This document shows positions 14,163 through 22,535 of a stretch of DNA of 64,000 nt, one piece after another. This DNA is from Agathobaculum massiliense (GTDB lineage: Bacteria > Bacillota > Clostridia > Oscillospirales > Butyricicoccaceae): positions 992,001 to 1,056,000 of the forward strand of contig NZ_OMPN01000001.1 of NCBI RefSeq assembly GCF_900291975.1. The letters are read 5' to 3'. Numbering within the stretch: position 1 is the stretch's first letter; the number at the start of each line of letters is the position of its first letter. The position numbers were made by a program, and so were the translations under genes. A model generated the notes under the pieces. The model was not told where the DNA came from and did no database searches. It worked only from the letters and a program-made list of their open reading frames with translations.

Positions 14163-14867
14163 TCAGAGCAGGGTACGGATATGCGCCGCCGCCTGCTCGA
14201 ATGTATGCACCTCGGTATAGGGTCGGTCGTCGTCCGGCCGCGGCAGGTGTGTCCAGTTGAGCCACACGCCCGCGATGCCGACATCGGTCGCCCCCTGCAC
14301 ATCATGCCGGAAGTTATCGCCCACCATCACAGCCTCCCCCGCCAGGCAGCCGCACTTCTGCAGCGCCAGCCAGAAGATCGGAGAGCCGGGCTTATCCATG
14401 CCCGCCTCCTCGCTTGACACCAGATAATCGATCCGGTCGGCAAGGCCGAGATATTCGAGCTTTTCCATCTGAATATCCGCCAGCATATCCGTACAGACCG
14501 TGGTCTTAACGCCCGCACGCCGCAGCTCTTCCAACAGCGCCGGCACGCCCGGCCGCAGCTCCATTTTAGAGAGGACCGCGTCCCAGTAGACGCGGTGCAG
14601 GGCGCGGGCGTATTGCACCGCGTTTAGCCCCATCCGCTCCAGCGCACCCTGCGCGAACAGCACGCGGTCATGTGTGGGCGGCATGCCCGGCTGCTGCCGC
14701 GCCAGCTTTTTGCGGTACCATTTGAACTGCCGCGCGAACTCCGCGCCCGAAGCTCCGGTGTGTTCCTCCACCCAGGCGGCCATACGCTCGTATGCGTAGG
14801 CGTCGCACGCCTGGAAGCTGCTGTACAGCGTGTCGTCCAGATCGAAAAATACTGCTTTTATTCCCAT
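14163..14867 (-). CDS. HAD-family hydrolase (pyrimidine 5'-nucleotidase-like)
   Basis: 234 residues. HAD motif I FFDLDDTLYSS (residues 6-16), motif II TVCTD, motif III lysine near KPGSP, motif IV VMVGDNFRHDVQGA. It probably dephosphorylates a small metabolite; the YjjG-like look is a guess. The GAGGGAAAC sequence precedes the ATG at 14,867. Its start lies 7 bp after the YwlG-like stop. Confidence 0.85.
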   Translation of the reverse strand: MGIKAVFFDLDDTLYSSFQACDAYAYERMAAWVEEHTGASGAEFARQFKWYRKKLARQQPGMPPTHDRVLFAQGALERMGLNAVQYARALHRVYWDAVLSKMELRPGVPALLEELRRAGVKTTVCTDMLADIQMEKLEYLGLADRIDYLVSSEEAGMDKPGSPIFWLALQKCGCLAGEAVMVGDNFRHDVQGATDVGIAGVWLNWTHLPRPDDDRPYTEVHTFEQAAAHIRTLL

Positions 14868-14874
14868 GTTTCCC

Positions 14875-15435
14875 TCACAAAAGTTTTTCGTTGTATACGG
14901 CGCGGCTACCGCCCACAAATTTCGGCCGGCGGCGCGCGCAAAGCAGAACCGCCTCCCCAATCTGCTTGACTGCAATGCGGAGCGGCACGACAACCGGCTT
15001 AATGTGCATACCAATCAGCGTCCCGCCGATGTCCATGCCCGCGGACGCGGATTGACGCAGGCTGTCCACCGCCACCGGATCGCTCAGGCGCTTGTAGGCC
15101 GTGGTCGCAAACGATCCGCCCGCTTTTGGCTGCGGGACGACATTCACTTCATCCAGCCGGAAGCGCTCACAGGCGGCGCGCTCGACCACGAGCGCCCGAT
15201 TCAGATGTTCGCAGCACTGTGCCGCCAAGTAAACGCCACGCTCCCGCAGCACCCCGTAAATGCCCTCGAACACCGCCTCGGCGACCTCCACGCTCGAGTG
15301 GGTGCCGATCTTTTCCCCGCACACCTCGCTTGACGAGCAGCCGACCACGAACAGATCTCCCGCGCGCAGCCCCGCCGCGTCGCACACCAGAGCGGCCGCT
15401 TTTCCAGCCTGCTCCCTGATCTCAGAAATCTCCAT
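14875..15435 (-). CDS. YwlG/TIGR01440-family protein
   Basis: 186 residues, about the usual family length. Landmarks: LFVVGCSSSEVCGEKIGTHS (about 28-47), QCCEHLNRALVVE and VVPQPKAGGSFATTAY. Homologous to thiolase-like or methylthioadenosine-related proteins by fold only; no function is established. First gene of a three-gene group with HAD and TSCPD genes. Confidence 0.85.
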   Translation of the reverse strand: MEISEIREQAGKAAALVCDAAGLRAGDLFVVGCSSSEVCGEKIGTHSSVEVAEAVFEGIYGVLRERGVYLAAQCCEHLNRALVVERAACERFRLDEVNVVPQPKAGGSFATTAYKRLSDPVAVDSLRQSASAGMDIGGTLIGMHIKPVVVPLRIAVKQIGEAVLLCARRRPKFVGGSRAVYNEKLL

Positions 15436-15503
15436 GCTTCATGCCTCCTTTTTTCATAGTATACCACATTCCCGTCCCACTTTCACCGTCTTTTTTCGCG
15501 CGG

Positions 15504-15511
15504 CATACAAT
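15504..15511 (+). promoter_or_regulatory. Sigma-E-like -10 element of cotJAB
   Basis: CATACAAT at 50 bp before the cotJA start matches the -10 preferred by the mother-cell factor sigma-E. The -35 region (around 15,484-15,490) is a poor match, so this is only suggestive. cotJ is a sigma-E operon in Bacillus subtilis. Confidence 0.45.
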
Positions 15512-15561
15512 GGGATTGAGGCAAGACCTCAAACTGTTTTACGAACAAGGAGAAACCGCAT

Positions 15562-15759
15562 ATGAATCAGCCTAACAACCAGACGGATCAGATGCTGCCC
15601 GCAGACAGCATCGATCCCCGTCTGCTTTCGCTTGCGATGGCGTTCGTACCGTATCAGAGCTTTGAAACGCCCTATGAGCCGGCGCTTGCGTTCAGCCGCG
15701 GCACGATATTCCCCTCGCTCGACAAGCCCTTCCTCGGAGAGGAGGCGGTTCCGAGATGA
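15562..15759 (+). CDS. cotJA: Spore coat protein CotJA
   Basis: A 65-residue proline-rich protein with the CotJA signature AMAFVPYQSFETPYEP (about 28-43) and the C-terminal FPSLDKPFLGE. It belongs to the cotJ group, which makes inner coat components of the endospore in the mother cell. It overlaps cotJB by 4 bp (ATGA). The usual third gene, cotJC, does not follow; it lies at 41,251 in a broken state. Confidence 0.88.
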   Translation: MNQPNNQTDQMLPADSIDPRLLSLAMAFVPYQSFETPYEPALAFSRGTIFPSLDKPFLGEEAVPR

Positions 15760-16013
15760 CCGAACGGGAAAAGCTGCTCAACCGTGTCCGGATGTATGAC
15801 TTCGCGCTCGTCGACGTGATCGAATACCTGGACGGCCATCCGAAAAATACCGCCGCGCTCGCTTATTACAGCGAGATGCGCACCGCGTTCGATAAAGCCG
15901 CCGCCGAATACGAAGACGCATTCGGCCCCCTGACCGCCCGCGAGGTCGACACCCGCCCGGGCTTTTGGCGCTGGATCGATGAAGCGGGACACACGGCATA
16001 CCATAGTTCCTAA
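15756..16013 (+). CDS. cotJB: Spore coat protein CotJB
   Basis: 85 residues matching CotJB: LLNRVRMYDFALVDVIEYLD (7-26), HPKNTAALAYY and the C-terminal WRWIDEAGHTAYHSS. Translationally coupled to cotJA. The operon ends here without a cotJC. Confidence 0.9.
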   Translation: MTEREKLLNRVRMYDFALVDVIEYLDGHPKNTAALAYYSEMRTAFDKAAAEYEDAFGPLTAREVDTRPGFWRWIDEAGHTAYHSS

Positions 16014-16143
16014 AAGTATACTTTTCCAAAGTTCTACAAGTATAAAGATTTTGCAAAATATCGTTATCCAAACAGAATGTTATTTTGCCAAAACAACGCT
16101 ATTTGCGTGGAAAAAGCTGTATTTTGGAAAAGTATGCTATAAT
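16012..16143. promoter_or_regulatory. LysR promoter region with inverted operator-like repeats
   Basis: A perfect 14-bp palindrome AAAAGTATACTTTT (16,012-16,025) continues into CCAAAG. The related GGAAAAGTATGC (16,126-16,137) occurs inverted about 100 bp downstream and abuts a TATAAT (16,138-16,143). This fits autoregulation by the LysR protein. Start of transcription is inferred. Confidence 0.5.
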
Positions 16144-16180
16144 AAACTCGATTATTTTCAGCTTCACAGGAGAATGGGAT

Positions 16181-17074
16181 ATGCAGTTACTACATTTATA
16201 TTATTTTAAGCTCTTGGCTGAGAATGAGCATCTGCTCAACACCGCAAAGATAATTCACATTTCCCCGCCGGCGCTGAGTACGACCATCTCCCGTCTGGAG
16301 GATGAGCTGCAGGTCAGCCTTTTCGACCGCGTCGGGCGCAAGATTAAGCTCAACGAAAACGGGAAAATTTTATATATCCATGTATGCAATATCTTTTCCG
16401 AACTGGATAATATCAAGCGCGAACTATCCAAGACCGCGACCTCCCAAAAGGATATCGTATATGTGGGTGTCTCCGCGCAGTCGCTCTGGACCGAAGTCAT
16501 CAGCTCCTTTATGAAGGCGCATCCCTCGGTTACCATCAAGCATGCTTCCCTGACGCTCAAGGAATTACAGGATCCCGACGCGCTCGGACAATACGACCTC
16601 GTTATCACTGATGTCGGCGACATCACCAATAAGGCTTGGGAGCATGAATTTATTGTTGAAGATCCGCCCGCGCTTTTGGTAAACTGCGATCACCCATTTG
16701 TCCAAAAGGGCGCGATCTCTTTGGCGGAGGCACGGGATGAACCGTTTATCGCATTATCCAAGGGCTATTCCTCCCGCGCCTTTTTTGAAAACGCCTGCAA
16801 GCAGTCCGGCTTTATTCCTCGAATCGTGGCGGAGGTGGACTACATCTTACGCACGCAGTTGATTGAGAATGGCTACGGCATTGCATTCAGCAGCGTCCTC
16901 GGCGCACGCGCCATCCATTCTTCGCTGGTGCGGATGGTACGCGTCAAATACCCTCCCAACCCCAGAATGCAGACCGTGTTCTGGAAGTCCGGCGTCGCTC
17001 ATTCCGATACCGTACTCCAATTCCGCGACTACCTGATCGACTTTTACCAAAACAAGGCGCAGCGCGGCATATGA
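16181..17074 (+). CDS. LysR-family transcriptional regulator
   Basis: 297 residues. The N-terminal winged HTH covers residues 1-60 (LLNTAKIIHISPPALSTTIS, RLEDELQVSLFDR), followed by a periplasmic-binding-like effector domain. The ATG at 16,181 follows AGGAGA; the longer frame begins in the promoter. It is convergent with the adjacent SLC13-type carrier and may control the carriers or the acid-reduction operon beyond. Confidence 0.85.
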   Translation: MQLLHLYYFKLLAENEHLLNTAKIIHISPPALSTTISRLEDELQVSLFDRVGRKIKLNENGKILYIHVCNIFSELDNIKRELSKTATSQKDIVYVGVSAQSLWTEVISSFMKAHPSVTIKHASLTLKELQDPDALGQYDLVITDVGDITNKAWEHEFIVEDPPALLVNCDHPFVQKGAISLAEARDEPFIALSKGYSSRAFFENACKQSGFIPRIVAEVDYILRTQLIENGYGIAFSSVLGARAIHSSLVRMVRVKYPPNPRMQTVFWKSGVAHSDTVLQFRDYLIDFYQNKAQRGI

Positions 17075-17115
17075 GAAACGCAGGTCCGGCTTATGCCGGG
17101 CCTGCGTTTCTTTTG
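17075..17115. terminator. Bidirectional terminator between LysR and SLC13 genes
   Basis: GAAACGCAGG, CCGG, loop, CCGG, CCTGCGTTTC followed by TTTTGG. Confidence 0.8.
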
Positions 17116-17187
17116 GGGAAAATAGGGGCAAAACCTGCTTCTCCTTTTGGAAAAGCCGATATGGGCAAATTTGCGCTCCGCCGCCCG

Positions 17188-18522
17188 TCAGAACGTATAA
17201 AGTACAGGAGATAGGAACGCGGCTACAAGCATCAGTATGATACACAGCGGGCCGCCTATTTTGACATAGTCCATGTACTTGTAACCAGCCGGCAGGGTCT
17301 GGGTGCATGCGGGGGTACCGACAGGCGTTGCACACGCCAGATTCGTAGCAACTGCACCGATCGCAATTACAAACGGGATCGGGCTGATACCCAGTTGCAT
17401 GGCGATCTCAATGTAGATCGGGGTCATCATCGCTGCCAGCGCCGTATTAGACATAAAGTTCGTCAGCACGGTGGTAACAATGACGCCTACCACCATCAAC
17501 ACCGCCGTGGATGCATTCTGGCCGCCGAACAGATTCAGCACGAACTCCGCGATCACCTTGCCGCCGCCAGAGACGTCCAGGCCCTTGGCAAAGCCCTGCG
17601 CCGCCGCGAGAATGACGATGGTGTTCCAGTCCATTTCCGCCAGTGTTTTCTTCAAAGGCATGCAGCCGGAAACAATCAGGATCGTCGCACCCAGCAGACC
17701 GATGATGCCAACATCCAGATAGGGATCGAACGCGTCAAAGCCTGTCAGAATGAATCCGACAATGCACAGCAGCAGCACGATGACCGACATTTTCCCTTTC
17801 CACGCTGGAATCTTATCGGTTTCCTCGTCGCCCGATTTCTCCGCCAGCTCCGCATAGTAATTGCCTTTGTCAAAATCCGGACTTTCCGGTTTCAGCACCT
17901 TTTTGCAGAGCGGATAGCCAATGGTGGCAAAATAAATAATCATGATCAGGCACATGGGCAGCATGAGTTTGGTCTGGTCAAACAGTCCAAGGCCAGCCTC
18001 GTAGCCCTCATAGCCCATCAGTACGGAATTGGCGGTAAGCTGCGATGTGGAGCCGACCAGCGTAGCCGCACCGCCGATCGCTGACGCCATGCCTGCCGCT
18101 ATAATAATCATTTTGGAGCGAACCACACCATGCGATTTTGCCGCACAAGCAGCAATCAGCGGCATCCACATTGCGATCGTACCGGAATTGGACAGAAATG
18201 CGGACATAACGGTACAGCAAATGACGACCACAACCATGAACAGCCGCTCGTTTTTAGCTACTGCGCTGTTGCTGATCGCACGGCCGATCTTATTGGCCAT
18301 ACCGGTTTTGAACAGGGCGTCGCCAACGATACACATACCGGCGACCATCATTACGGTCGAACTGGAAAAACCGGAATATACGTCCGAGAGCTTCATTTCC
18401 GGCAAAATAATCCCCATTGCCAGAGAAGCGATCATCGCTGTCATGGCCAACGGGATTTTTTCCAAAACAAAGGAAATAATTGTAATTATTGTGATAATTA
18501 TTGCTATTGTGCTGGAGGGCAT
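17188..18522 (-). CDS. SLC13/ArsB-superfamily permease A
   Basis: 444 residues with 11-12 predicted membrane segments. SNSGTIAMWMPLIAA (about 112-126), GGAATLVGSTSQLTAN and the second-half repeat SNTALAAMMTPIY match the SLC13/DASS fold with its two re-entrant SNT-type motifs. Such carriers import dicarboxylates or other organic anions with sodium. It is paralogous to the carrier at 19,108-20,382 and divergent from it. The substrate may be the organic acid used by the downstream operon, which is inference from position. Confidence 0.8.
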   Translation of the reverse strand: MPSSTIAIIITIITIISFVLEKIPLAMTAMIASLAMGIILPEMKLSDVYSGFSSSTVMMVAGMCIVGDALFKTGMANKIGRAISNSAVAKNERLFMVVVVICCTVMSAFLSNSGTIAMWMPLIAACAAKSHGVVRSKMIIIAAGMASAIGGAATLVGSTSQLTANSVLMGYEGYEAGLGLFDQTKLMLPMCLIMIIYFATIGYPLCKKVLKPESPDFDKGNYYAELAEKSGDEETDKIPAWKGKMSVIVLLLCIVGFILTGFDAFDPYLDVGIIGLLGATILIVSGCMPLKKTLAEMDWNTIVILAAAQGFAKGLDVSGGGKVIAEFVLNLFGGQNASTAVLMVVGVIVTTVLTNFMSNTALAAMMTPIYIEIAMQLGISPIPFVIAIGAVATNLACATPVGTPACTQTLPAGYKYMDYVKIGGPLCIILMLVAAFLSPVLYTF

Positions 18523-19107
18523 ACAGACTTCTCCTTTCTACCACCCAATTCTGTAAAATGGGAGCGCAAACCTGCGAAGCGTTTGAGTCAGAGGACGTCT
18601 CCTCCAGTCACACATGCATGCTACATTGTCAAAATAACAACAACCTTTGCAATTGTCAAATCCGCCTTACCGGCGGATTTTTTTATAAAAATGTGCATCT
18701 TACTCATTTCGAGTAAAATGAAATTGTTTATTTTATATCAATTTTGACGCGATCATTTTTTCTATAATTAATAATTCCTTATCTTTGTTACAAGTAATGA
18801 TAACATTTCGTAATTTTTACCAGCGCAATAATTTACTTTTTATGTGCATTTTCAATCGCAAAAAATTTATCCGGATAGCACGCCAGTCTGTGGTATCCCG
18901 CACCCTTCGGCACCTCTTCCCCGCCGCCTTTATTGTGTATTTTGCATATAAATCTCAATATCTTATTAGGCATTTGCGTCATTGTTAACATCCCACTTAA
19001 CAAAACCAATGTATTTTGGAAATAGACAGCGCCTACTTGATACGCTATCGTTAAATTATAATCAATGCAAAATCCAGCCTGCCGCAAGGCAAAAGGAGGC
19101 ACAACTC
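18523..19107. other. Long AT-rich intergenic region between divergent carriers
   Basis: 585 bp without a gene. It contains a terminator-like hairpin AAATCCGCC, TTAC, CGGCGGATTTTTTT at 18,657-18,686 although no gene ends there, which suggests a long 5' leader or attenuation for the plus-strand carrier. The rest is AT-rich with no structure I can assign. Confidence 0.4.
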
Positions 19108-20382
19108 TTGAGTACTTCGACGATAGCACTGATCATTTTGGTCGTTACGATCATTTTGTTTGCATCCGGCAAGGTTCCCCTCTCCGTGACCGCGGTCGGC
19201 GCCGCGCTTGCGATGGGCATATGCGGCGTGATCCCGTTTACCAGTGCATTTGCCGGCTTTGCCAGCGATGTCACGATGATGGTGATCGGCTCCATGATCA
19301 TCGGCGAGGCTCTGTTTGAAACCGGAGTCGCACAAAAGATCGGAACCTCCATCATCCGAATGGTGGGCATACGGGAAAAGCTGTTTATCGTGGTATGCGT
19401 CGTCGTCTCCGCCATACTCTCCGCTTTTCTCAGCAACACCGCGGTCGTCGCAATGATGCTGCCGGTTGTTTCCGCAACAGCGGCCAGTTCGCGCGGCGCT
19501 ATTTCGCGTAAAAACAGCTTTATGGCCATCGGCTTTGCAGCCAATGTAGGCGGCGGCATGACGCTGGTCGGCTCCACGCCCAACGTGATTGGCCAAGGTA
19601 TTTTGGCTGATGCGGGTCTGGAAACCATGGGCTTTTTCGACCTGACTTGGGGCAGCATCCCCCGCCTACTTTTTATCATCCTGTTCTATGCAACCATCGG
19701 TTACGCCCTGCAAAAGCGGGTTTTCGATTTCGAGGAAAAATACGACCTTGCGCAGGACGCGCAAGAAGAGGAGGAGCAGGCCCAGTACAGCACCGTGAAA
19801 ATGATTATTTCCTCTGCCATCCTGATCCTTACGGTTATCGGCTTTGTCGTCGGTATCTGGACGGTTGGCGCGGTTGCTATGGTCGCGGGTCTGGCCTGTA
19901 TCCTGACCGGCTGCATCTCGGTCAAGCAGGTATTCGCCCGCCTCGACTGGACGACCGTATGGGTCCTGGCCGGCTCGCTCGGCTTTGCCGCAGGTATTTC
20001 GGAAAGCGGAGCCGGCAAGCTGATTGCGGACACGGTGATCGGCTGGATGGGCGGCAATATCAGCATGTTCAAGCTGCTCATTATCTTCACCATCCTGAGC
20101 GTTATCATGAGCAACGTGATGTCTTCGACCGCTTCCATGGCTATGCTTGGCCCGATCGCGCTTTCCATGTGCGCTTCTCTGGGCTATGCAGCCAAACCGG
20201 TCATCATGGCGATCATCTGGAGCCTGAATCTTGCGTTCCTGACGCCGATTGCGACACCGCCGGTTACCATGACGCTGCAGGGCGGTTACCGCTTTTTGGA
20301 CTACACCAAGATCGGCACCCCGTTACTGATCGGCTGTCTCATCCTTACCATCGCCAGCTACCCCTTTGTTTTCCAGCTGTAA
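19108..20382 (+). CDS. SLC13/ArsB-superfamily permease B
   Basis: About 424 residues from the TTG at 19,108, which has AAAGGAGG 9 bp upstream; the ORF from 18,982 lacks this support. Motifs mirror permease A: LSNTAVVAMMLPVVSATAA, GGGMTLVGSTPNVIGQ and SNVMSSTASMAMLGP. It lies 89 bp before the acyl-CoA dehydrogenase operon on the same strand, so it is the best candidate importer of that pathway's substrate or exporter of its product. Confidence 0.8.
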   Translation: MSTSTIALIILVVTIILFASGKVPLSVTAVGAALAMGICGVIPFTSAFAGFASDVTMMVIGSMIIGEALFETGVAQKIGTSIIRMVGIREKLFIVVCVVVSAILSAFLSNTAVVAMMLPVVSATAASSRGAISRKNSFMAIGFAANVGGGMTLVGSTPNVIGQGILADAGLETMGFFDLTWGSIPRLLFIILFYATIGYALQKRVFDFEEKYDLAQDAQEEEEQAQYSTVKMIISSAILILTVIGFVVGIWTVGAVAMVAGLACILTGCISVKQVFARLDWTTVWVLAGSLGFAAGISESGAGKLIADTVIGWMGGNISMFKLLIIFTILSVIMSNVMSSTASMAMLGPIALSMCASLGYAAKPVIMAIIWSLNLAFLTPIATPPVTMTLQGGYRFLDYTKIGTPLLIGCLILTIASYPFVFQL

Positions 20383-20471
20383 CCCGTTCGAGACGAACAG
20401 CACCACTCGTACCAAATCAGGATATGGACGCCTGTTGGGAATAAAACACATGCTTTAGGAGGAACACGACT

Positions 20472-21614
20472 ATGATGACCGATTATGATTTCATGCTGAA
20501 TGAAGACCAGATCGAGCTGCGCAATTTGGTCCGCGAGTTTGCGGAAAAAGAGGTACGGCCCACCTGCCGCATCGCGGAGAAAGACGCCATCGTACCCGAG
20601 GATCTCGTCAAGACCGCTTATGAAATGGGTCTTCATCTGGTCACCGTTCCCGAGGAGTACGGCGGACTGGGACTGGATAACTTTACATACGCCGTCATCC
20701 GCGAGGAACTCGCACGCGGCGACGCCGGTTTCGCCTCCCGCGTATTTGGTTTCGGCTTCGAGCCGCTCAATATCGCCGGTACGGAGGAGCAGAAAAAGTG
20801 GGCTGCGGATATCATGGTCAACGGCGGCATCATGGCGTTCGGCCTGACCGAAAGCGTATCCGGCTCTAATGCCGGCGCTATGGTCACGACCGCGCGCAAG
20901 GTTGGCGACGATTATGTGATCAACGGCGGCAAGACCTTTATCACCAACGGCGATTGCGCCGATCTCATCACCATCTTCGCCGTTACCGACAAGGAAAAAG
21001 GGACAAAGGGCGGCATCACCGCATTCCTGCTTCCCAAGGACACACCGGGCTTCACAGTGGGCGAGCATGAGGATAAAATGGGTATCCGCTGCGTCCATAC
21101 CAACTCGCTGTTCTTTGACGACATGGTACTCCCGTCCAAGTACCGTCTGGGCGAAGAGGGCCAGGGCTATCAGATTGCCATGAAGATCCTCGACAACTCC
21201 CGCCCCTGCACCGCAGCCTCCGCAGTCGGGATTGCACAGGCCGCGCTGGACGAAGCGGTTCCTTATGCTAAGGAGCGCGTCGTTTTCGGCAAGCCGATCT
21301 GGAAGCATGAGGGGATCGGTTTCCTGCTCGCGGATATGGAAATCCAGACGCAGGCCGCCCGTCAGATGGTTTGGGGCGCCTGCAAGTCGGCGGACGCCGG
21401 CATCATCAACAAAAAGCTGATCGCCTCCGCCAAATGCTTTGCGGGCGATACCGCGGTATTCGTTACCACCAACGCGGTGCAGGTGCTCGGCGGCAACGGC
21501 TATTCCCGTGAGTATCCGGTGGAAAAGCTGATGCGCGACGCAAAGATCTATCAGATCTTTGAGGGTACCAACCAGATCCAGCGTGTCGTTATTTCCGGCC
21601 AGCTCTGCCGATAA
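20472..21614 (+). CDS. Acyl-CoA dehydrogenase 1
   Basis: 380 residues, usual family length. FAD/substrate motifs: FGLTESVSGSNAGAM (about 128), GGKTFITNGDCADL and the catalytic-base region YQIFEGTNQIQR (Glu about 364). First of two paralogues in the cluster. It would reduce an enoyl-CoA or oxidise an acyl-CoA, with electrons exchanged through EtfAB encoded in the same operon. It is followed by the enoyl-CoA hydratase gene. Confidence 0.92.
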   Translation: MMTDYDFMLNEDQIELRNLVREFAEKEVRPTCRIAEKDAIVPEDLVKTAYEMGLHLVTVPEEYGGLGLDNFTYAVIREELARGDAGFASRVFGFGFEPLNIAGTEEQKKWAADIMVNGGIMAFGLTESVSGSNAGAMVTTARKVGDDYVINGGKTFITNGDCADLITIFAVTDKEKGTKGGITAFLLPKDTPGFTVGEHEDKMGIRCVHTNSLFFDDMVLPSKYRLGEEGQGYQIAMKILDNSRPCTAASAVGIAQAALDEAVPYAKERVVFGKPIWKHEGIGFLLADMEIQTQAARQMVWGACKSADAGIINKKLIASAKCFAGDTAVFVTTNAVQVLGGNGYSREYPVEKLMRDAKIYQIFEGTNQIQRVVISGQLCR

Positions 21615-21725
21615 AAACGCTTATACCTCCCATTCCAGTTGCCCGCCGCATACTTCCGGCGGGCAACTGGAGCAATGCTTTGCCGATTCTCCGTGGGAAA
21701 CAGACATTTGTATTGGAGGCATAAC

Positions 21726-22502
21726 ATGGAGTCTGTACTTACAACAGTAAAAAGGGGACGGATCGCGATTTTTACTCTCAACCGTCCGGAAAAGTATAAC
21801 GCACTCAACCCCGCACTTATTCAGGCGCTGGAAGAGGCTATGCTGGACTTTATGGAAGACCCCGACCTATACGTCGGTATCCTGACTGGCGCGGGCGGCA
21901 AGGCTTTTTGTTCCGGCGCGGACGTGACCGAATGGCTCCCGTTCGTCAAGGCCACGGCAGACCGTCCATGGCGCATCCCCCGAACGCCGATGCGCGGACT
22001 GTATGTTACGAAACCGTTGATCGCTGCGGTTAACGGCCTTGCTTATGGCGGAGGCGGCGAACTGGCGCTCGCCTGCGACCTGCGCATTGCCGCCGAGCAT
22101 GCATCGTTCCGCTGGCCGGAGCCGTCGCTCGGGCTGCTGCCCCGCTTTGGCGGGACACAACGCCTGCCGCGCATCATCGGCTATGGAAGGGCCATGCAGA
22201 TTCTGCTCACCAATGAAAAGGTCGATGCGCAGACCGCGCTTCAGATCGGTCTGGTGAACCAGGTCGTCCCCGCAGAGCAGCTGCTTGACGCTGCGCTGCA
22301 GGCTGCGGAAAAGATCTGCCAGCTGGCGCCCCTGGCGGTCAGAAGCATCAAACAATGCCTGTCGCAGGGCTATGACATGCCGCTGCGTGATGGGCTTGCG
22401 CTGGAAAACACGCTCGGTATGGCGCTTTACCAAACCGAGGATTATCTGGAGGGCGGCCGCGCGTTCCAGGAAAAGCGGCCGCCGCAATTTCAGGGTAAAT
22501 AA
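21726..22502 (+). CDS. Enoyl-CoA hydratase/isomerase (crotonase family)
   Basis: 258 residues. Oxyanion-hole segments GAGGKAFCSGADVTEW (about 56) and NGLAYGGGGELALACDLRIA (about 102) are intact, as is PEPSLGLLPRFGGTQRLPR, carrying the catalytic-site glutamate near 135. It hydrates or isomerises an enoyl-CoA. This enzyme is not part of the core had/fld set, so it hints that the pathway also handles a 3-hydroxyacyl-CoA or a double-bond shift. Confidence 0.9.
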   Translation: MESVLTTVKRGRIAIFTLNRPEKYNALNPALIQALEEAMLDFMEDPDLYVGILTGAGGKAFCSGADVTEWLPFVKATADRPWRIPRTPMRGLYVTKPLIAAVNGLAYGGGGELALACDLRIAAEHASFRWPEPSLGLLPRFGGTQRLPRIIGYGRAMQILLTNEKVDAQTALQIGLVNQVVPAEQLLDAALQAAEKICQLAPLAVRSIKQCLSQGYDMPLRDGLALENTLGMALYQTEDYLEGGRAFQEKRPPQFQGK

Positions 22503-22535
22503 AACAACTTCATTGGATTTGAAAGGAGCATATTT

